Part shown: piece by piece, positions 59,881 through 64,000 of the stretch
Position numbering within the stretch: position 1 is the first letter of the stretch
How the letters are laid out: each line of letters opens with the position of its first letter
Assembly (NCBI GenBank): GCA_023957775.1
Contig: JAMLGR010000014.1
Coordinates: forward strand, 55,392 to 119,391
Length of the DNA: 64,000 bases
DNA from: Fimbriimonadaceae bacterium
Lineage (GTDB): Bacteria > Armatimonadota > Fimbriimonadia > Fimbriimonadales > Fimbriimonadaceae
Direction: 5' to 3'
Program-made: the position numbers and the translations under genes
The notes under the pieces: model-generated
What the model was told of the DNA's origin: nothing
Database searches by the model: none
Seen by the model: the letters and a program-made list of their open reading frames with translations, nothing else

Positions 59881-62583
59881 CTACCCACCTGGTACGGGTC
59901 CAAGCGGATGCGGGAACGTCAGGCAGATTCTCGCGCGGCCCCCGGAAGCGGCAACGAGACGGACCTGGCTTGATTGGAAGGCGGGCAGGGGAGGAGTCTT
60001 GAACCGCGCTCTCTCGGCACCATCTGCGGCGAAGACGCGCCCTTGGCCCTGCGCGTCGATCTCGATGGACTCTCCGGTCGCCACGGTCGCCGGCATGTTC
60101 ACGCGCTGGCCGCCGCACACGAGGGTCGGATTCACCAACGCGGCGCTCCGTTCGACGAGGGGTTCGACCGCCACCAAGCGCACTTGCGACCCTGGAGCGG
60201 GGGCCCGCATCCAGCGCACGTTAACGGCCAAGACGTGGGCGAAGTCGAACGCGTAAAGCGCCGCCTTGAACGCGTAATTCGTGGGGGCCGGACGGAAATC
60301 GTCGAGCAGCCGCGGCGCGGAGTCGAGGAAATCGACGATGGTCGTCGTTCGGCCCGGGCGAACGTCGACGAAATAGTCGCGAAAGAGCTTGCCCGGACTC
60401 TCAAGCTGGATGTTCAGGACCCCGAGATCGGCCCCTGTGGCGCCCGTCGCATCGAGGCTGACCGCCAGGGTCCGGCGAGCGGTCAAGTCGATGCCGCCCC
60501 GGGCACCGTCGGTGCGGGTGGGTCCGACAAAGAACGGCGTGGGGCCAGGGGATCCCGCATCGAAGCGGGTGACCTGCGCCATCCAACCGGGCATGGGCTG
60601 CCCGCCTGCGGGCACGGGAAGGAGGGTCCCGTCGCCGGCGGCCGCCTTGGGTTGCGAAAGTGCAGGCAGGCATTCGATCCGCAGGCTCTTCGGCGCCCCG
60701 CGAATCGTGCCCAGCGAAACGTCGGCGTTCGTGTCGGCGTCGAACGCGACCGTATGCACGGGTGACGGCTGGCCGGCCGAATCGAGCGTCCAATCGCCCG
60801 CCGCCAGCACCTTGCGAAGGGCGGAGTCGAGGTGGCCGCTCTTTCGCAGCGATTCCCATTGGTCGAGCCGGGCGAGCAACTCCTCGGAGCGGACGTTGGC
60901 CTTCAATGCGGCGAGCGTGGTTTCAAGGGAGACGGGGGCATCGAGCGCGAGCATGCGCGCCCCGTATGCGTCGACATCGGTGGGCAGGGTAGCCCGCCAT
61001 TGGGGAGCCGATGCCAGCAACCCCCACCAGCCCAACTCGGCGGGTAGGAAGTTGTCCTCGTAGCGTCGGTAGGAGTCCGCGATCTTGTGGCGATCCAAGT
61101 ACGTATCTGGAGCCAGGGCCGCGTAATCGTCGCAGGTCCCACGGGTGAACCAGTGCCAGAGCCAGTGCGTGAGGCCGCTCCCCTGCACGAGCAGCGGTCG
61201 CTTGACCCGCTTCAAGACCTCGCTCTGCACCCGACCGACCCAGTACCAGTAAGGGCCGTTGGCCGACGCGTTCTCCCCGCCGTCGAAATACACCATGTCG
61301 AAGCCGCAGCGGTCGAGCAGGCCGGAGATGCGGTCGGCCATCTGGCCGAGGAGGTCGGTTTGGAGGTCGGCGAGATACGATCCGTACCGCTCGGCGAGAT
61401 GCTCGACGACCGCCCCTTGCGGGTGGGAAGCTGCCCGCGTGCCCCCGACCCCGCGCTGGCAACCAACGAGCTTCCCGCCGGCCTCATCGACGGATTGGTA
61501 GCGGATGATCTCGCTGCCCACCATCACGTCTCGCCCGCCTTTGACATTGCCGTAGAAGGCGCCCTCCCGGGGGAAATCCGCCATCGCTGCCTGCAGGACA
61601 AGGGTGGTGTCGGAAGGTCCGATCGCAGCGGCCAACGTCCCACGGGCATCCGCAAGCAGGCGCGGATCGGGTGCGGGCGTGGCGAGCGCATCGTATTTCG
61701 AGATCATCGACGTCACGAGGTGCATCCCCACGCGAAGTCCCGCGGCGTGGCACTTGTCGGTGACCCGGCGCAGCGAGTCTTCGCCACCCGGATAGTTGCG
61801 GAGGTTGATCGGGTAGGTACCGGCAGACGCCGACCACGTGCTTCCGTAGACGAGGATCGCCTTGAAGCCGCCGAGTTTCGCCAGACGGATCGTCTCGTCC
61901 GCGTTGGACTCCGTCAGGTCGGTGAACAGGTAGCTGTCGTTGGCCGCGGCCGACTCCTTGGCCCACTGCCCGTCCAATTTCGGCGAAGGCAGGGACCAGG
62001 CAAGCTCGGCCCTTCGAACGGCTTGGCGCATGGTGGCGGTGGGGGCGATCACGAGGAGGGCTCCCTCGCCCTTGATGCCGAACTGGCGGTACGCAGTGAC
62101 CCCAAGGCCGTGGCCCCCCCACGGGGCCGCTTCGACCCGTTCGCCCAATCCCAACAGCGACACGGCAACCACGTTGTTCCAGCGGCAGTTGAGGATCGTC
62201 CCGCGGCGATCTAAATCCCGGGTCGAGATCTGGGCGAATCGAACCTTCTCGGGAGTCGGACCCTGCACGTCGGCAATCGTGAAGGCGATACCCTCCGGGT
62301 GGGACACGATGTCCACGAGCATCTTGAACGGCTGGCCGCCAAAGGTGACGAGCAGGTGATCGCCCGCCTGGGTGAGGGTCGTCGCGTCGTGCCACGAGCC
62401 GTCGATCCATGCGGACGCCATCGGCACTTTGGCACCGTCATGGAAGCTCAGGCCACCGGTTGAGACAAGGTTGATACACCGGGCTTGCGAGTCCAGGGTG
62501 ATCGAGCCGCCATCGCTGCGAAAGACCCAGGGGGCTTGAGTGGGCGCAAGCGCCAGGAGGATCAGTGCCGCGAGAACGGGCAT
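59881..62583 (-). CDS. Large secreted protein with glycoside-hydrolase-like TIM barrel, 900 aa
   Basis: Signal peptide 1-18 (MPVLAALILLALAPTQAPW). Residues 20-190 are beta-rich, like the N-terminal sandwich of GH36/GH97-type enzymes. From about 225 a barrel-like part: GGFKAILVYGSTW, DSLRRVTDKCHAAGLRVGMHLV (the helix-strand seen in alpha-galactosidases), CGFDMVYFDGGENASANG at about 428-445 (strand-end Asp), then RPLLVQGSGLTHWLWHWFTRG. The C-terminal third is again beta-rich. A carbohydrate-active role is inferred from fold pattern only, and catalytic residues cannot be assigned. It stands alone, upstream of a heptamer array. Confidence 0.6.
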   Translation of the reverse strand: MPVLAALILLALAPTQAPWVFRSDGGSITLDSQARCINLVSTGGLSFHDGAKVPMASAWIDGSWHDATTLTQAGDHLLVTFGGQPFKMLVDIVSHPEGIAFTIADVQGPTPEKVRFAQISTRDLDRRGTILNCRWNNVVAVSLLGLGERVEAAPWGGHGLGVTAYRQFGIKGEGALLVIAPTATMRQAVRRAELAWSLPSPKLDGQWAKESAAANDSYLFTDLTESNADETIRLAKLGGFKAILVYGSTWSASAGTYPINLRNYPGGEDSLRRVTDKCHAAGLRVGMHLVTSMISKYDALATPAPDPRLLADARGTLAAAIGPSDTTLVLQAAMADFPREGAFYGNVKGGRDVMVGSEIIRYQSVDEAGGKLVGCQRGVGGTRAASHPQGAVVEHLAERYGSYLADLQTDLLGQMADRISGLLDRCGFDMVYFDGGENASANGPYWYWVGRVQSEVLKRVKRPLLVQGSGLTHWLWHWFTRGTCDDYAALAPDTYLDRHKIADSYRRYEDNFLPAELGWWGLLASAPQWRATLPTDVDAYGARMLALDAPVSLETTLAALKANVRSEELLARLDQWESLRKSGHLDSALRKVLAAGDWTLDSAGQPSPVHTVAFDADTNADVSLGTIRGAPKSLRIECLPALSQPKAAAGDGTLLPVPAGGQPMPGWMAQVTRFDAGSPGPTPFFVGPTRTDGARGGIDLTARRTLAVSLDATGATGADLGVLNIQLESPGKLFRDYFVDVRPGRTTTIVDFLDSAPRLLDDFRPAPTNYAFKAALYAFDFAHVLAVNVRWMRAPAPGSQVRLVAVEPLVERSAALVNPTLVCGGQRVNMPATVATGESIEIDAQGQGRVFAADGAERARFKTPPLPAFQSSQVRLVAASGGRARICLTFPHPLGPVPGG

Positions 62584-62610
62584 ATGTCAGGGGACGGCTT
62601 GGATCGCCGC

Positions 62611-62645
62611 CCGGTTCCCGATTCCCGGTTCCCGATTCCCGGTCT
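62611..62645. repeat. Heptamer tandem array (CCGRTTC), 5 units
   Basis: CCGGTTC, CCGATTC, CCGGTTC, CCGATTC and CCGGTCT, between the start of the 900-aa gene and the end of etfA. On the other strand the unit reads GAATCGG/GAACCGG, close to the CGGGAAT unit of the array at 51.6 kb. Confidence 0.9.
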
Positions 62646-62652
62646 TTGCCCC

Positions 62653-63546
62653 CTACTTCCCGAGCACCGCTCGAATCGCAGGAATCGCTTCGTAGAGGTC
62701 GGCGACGAGCCCGAGATCGGCGGAGTCGAAGATGGGCGCGTCGGGGTCCTTGTTGATCGCGACGATGACCTTCGAGTCCTTGATGCCCGCCATGTGCTGG
62801 GTCGAGCCCGAAACGCCCGCGGCGATGTAGAGGTCGGGCGCGACGATCTTCCCGGTCTGGCCCACCTGCGCTTCGTTCGGTGCGATGCCCGAGTCCACGG
62901 CCGCCCGCGTGGCGCCGACCGCGCCTCCGAGAGCGTCGGCGAGGCCGCCGATCACCCTCTCGAACGTCTCCGCATCTTTGAGGGGCCGGCCGCCCGTGAC
63001 GACGACTTTGGCCTGGGTGAGATCCGGGCGGCCACCCCCTCCGCGCTCGTTCGCGGAGATCCGAGTGGCCTTGCTGTCGAGTTCAAGGGCAACGGGCTCT
63101 TTTGCCGAGGTTCCGCGGGATTCCGGTTTGGCAAAGCCGGCCGGCCGGAACGTGACGACGACGGGCGAGCAGAGCGTTTCCACCGTGGCCAGGATCGAAC
63201 CCGCCACGAGCGGCCGCTGGAACCGCGTCGGCGACTCGGCGGCGATCGCGTCGGTGACCATCGCAGCGCCCAACAGCGCGGCCACGCGGGGGAGCACGTC
63301 CTTGGAGCGCATCGAGCTGATGGCGGCCAAGTGGGTGTAACCCACCGCCGCACCGGCGATCGCTTTGGCGAGGCCGTCGGCCGTGGAGCCGTGGGCCAGC
63401 CCGGCCTCCAGCACCTTCTCGGCGCCCGTGTCCGTCGGCCCGTGACCTTCCAAGGCAAGCACGTCGAAGGGCAGGCCGAGTTGTTGGGCGAAACCCGCCC
63501 CTTGGGCGGCCTCGGCCCCGTCGAAGGCGATCAAGAGCAGCTTCAT
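62653..63546 (-). CDS. etfA: Electron transfer flavoprotein subunit alpha
   Basis: 297 aa. The alpha subunit carries FAD and passes electrons from acyl-CoA and similar dehydrogenases to the quinone pool. The C-terminal FAD domain is clear: [69 protein letters not shown] and [25 protein letters not shown]. The N-terminal domain is shorter than average but present ([10 protein letters not shown]...). It starts 2 bp after the etfB stop. Confidence 0.94.
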   Translation of the reverse strand: MKLLLIAFDGAEAAQGAGFAQQLGLPFDVLALEGHGPTDTGAEKVLEAGLAHGSTADGLAKAIAGAAVGYTHLAAISSMRSKDVLPRVAALLGAAMVTDAIAAESPTRFQRPLVAGSILATVETLCSPVVVTFRPAGFAKPESRGTSAKEPVALELDSKATRISANERGGGGRPDLTQAKVVVTGGRPLKDAETFERVIGGLADALGGAVGATRAAVDSGIAPNEAQVGQTGKIVAPDLYIAAGVSGSTQHMAGIKDSKVIVAINKDPDAPIFDSADLGLVADLYEAIPAIRAVLGK

Positions 63547-63548
63547 GC

Positions 63549-64000
63549 CTAGAGGACCCCCTTGTCCTTGAGCGCGGCGACGAGCTCCTCGGCAGAAGCG
63601 ACCTTTCGGCCCGCTGCGCGTGCGGGCGGGGCTTCCACTTTGACGGTGCGCAGGCGGGGGGATGGAGCGGTTTTCATCGGCTGGCGGTCAAGCGGCTTGC
63701 TGCGGGCTTTGATAATCCCGGGCAATGCGATGTAGCGCGGTTCGTTCAGCCGCAGATCGACGGTGATCACGCACGGGAGGGGCATTTCGAGGGTCTCTTC
63801 GCCCGCATCGGTCTCCCGCGTGACGGTGGCCCGGCCCCCGGACAGTTCGATCTTCGAGGCAAAGGTGGCCTGGGGCCAATCCAAGAGCGCGGCGAGCATC
63901 TGGCCCGCCTGGTTGGAATCGTCGTCGGTGGCTTGCTTGCCCATCAGGACGAGATCGGGCTGGGTCTCCCCGACGAGGGCCTTCAGCTCTGCGGCGACCG
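63549..64000 (-). CDS. etfB: Electron transfer flavoprotein subunit beta, C-terminal part (cut by window edge)
   Basis: The frame is open to the window end. The visible 149 codons include PDLVLMGKQATDDDSNQ, the AMP-binding loop typical of EtfB, then MLAALLDWPQATFASKIEL, LPCVITVDLRLNEPRYIALPGI and the conserved basic KARSKPL before the C-terminal recognition end. The N-terminal part lies beyond the window. Partner of etfA, same operon. Confidence 0.93.
   Translation of the reverse strand, partial: VAAELKALVGETQPDLVLMGKQATDDDSNQAGQMLAALLDWPQATFASKIELSGGRATVTRETDAGEETLEMPLPCVITVDLRLNEPRYIALPGIIKARSKPLDRQPMKTAPSPRLRTVKVEAPPARAAGRKVASAEELVAALKDKGVL

Overview
The window is a 64 kb piece of a G+C-rich, Gram-negative-type bacterial chromosome with no prophage, insertion sequence, CRISPR array or tRNA that I can see. 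The gene mix points to Armatimonadota, probably Fimbriimonadia. It has a type II-secretion-like prepilin with a C-terminal D-x-H motif, three PEP-CTERM proteins, DUF881 and Sbp genes next to ftsA, a PafA (Pup-ligase) homologue outside Actinobacteria, and many one-domain GTG/TTG-start genes. This assignment is an inference from gene content; no rRNA is present to confirm it.

Layout. 1-6.2 kb: the 5' part of rpsT, a large orphan protein with winged-helix-like repeats, a coupled prepilin/amidohydrolase/alkyltransferase-like trio, and a gamma-glutamyltransferase. 6.2-9.4 kb: a CIRCE-controlled groES-groEL operon and two small membrane or membrane-associated proteins, followed by a composite 27-bp tandem repeat. 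9.9-27.5 kb: a nearly complete division and cell wall cluster in the order mraZ-rsmH-ftsL-ftsI-murE-murF-mraY-murD-ftsW-murG-murC::ddl-ftsQ-DUF881-sbp-ftsA-ftsZ. Most junctions are 4-base ATGA/GTGA overlaps. MurC and Ddl are one polypeptide, and no murB is present. It ends at a strong terminator.

27.6-31.2 kb: a PAP2 phosphatase, the accD-accA pair and a DivIVA-like gene broken by a +1 frameshift. 31.2-38.2 kb: a leftward, tightly packed run of seven genes (two GT9 glycosyltransferases, a lipoprotein, ispH, pafA, an MshEN-pseudokinase fusion, and a MinD/FlhG-type ATPase). The last two are the best candidate for an undescribed regulatory pair. 38.3-41.2 kb: a transporter, a BadF-type sugar kinase and murQ, probably for recycling of peptidoglycan amino sugars. 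42.5-47 kb: a promoter and structured leader ahead of homoserine dehydrogenase and a cystathionine-synthase-like enzyme, then an amidase and a second PLP enzyme. 47-50.3 kb: rpoZ (with a long acidic tail)-dnaJ-prmA-rsmE. 50.4-64 kb: single metabolic genes (oxidoreductase, dihydrouridine synthase, glycosyltransferase, proline dehydrogenase, dapA), secreted or PEP-CTERM proteins, two large unknown proteins, and etfB-etfA cut by the window end.

Two repeat classes run through the intergenic spaces. One is a hairpin element built on CACGCCCG-N5-CGGGCGTG (four clear loci, two of them inverted pairs). The other is a set of five unrelated-sequence tandem arrays that all have a 7-bp period, reminiscent of the heptameric STRR repeats of filamentous cyanobacteria.
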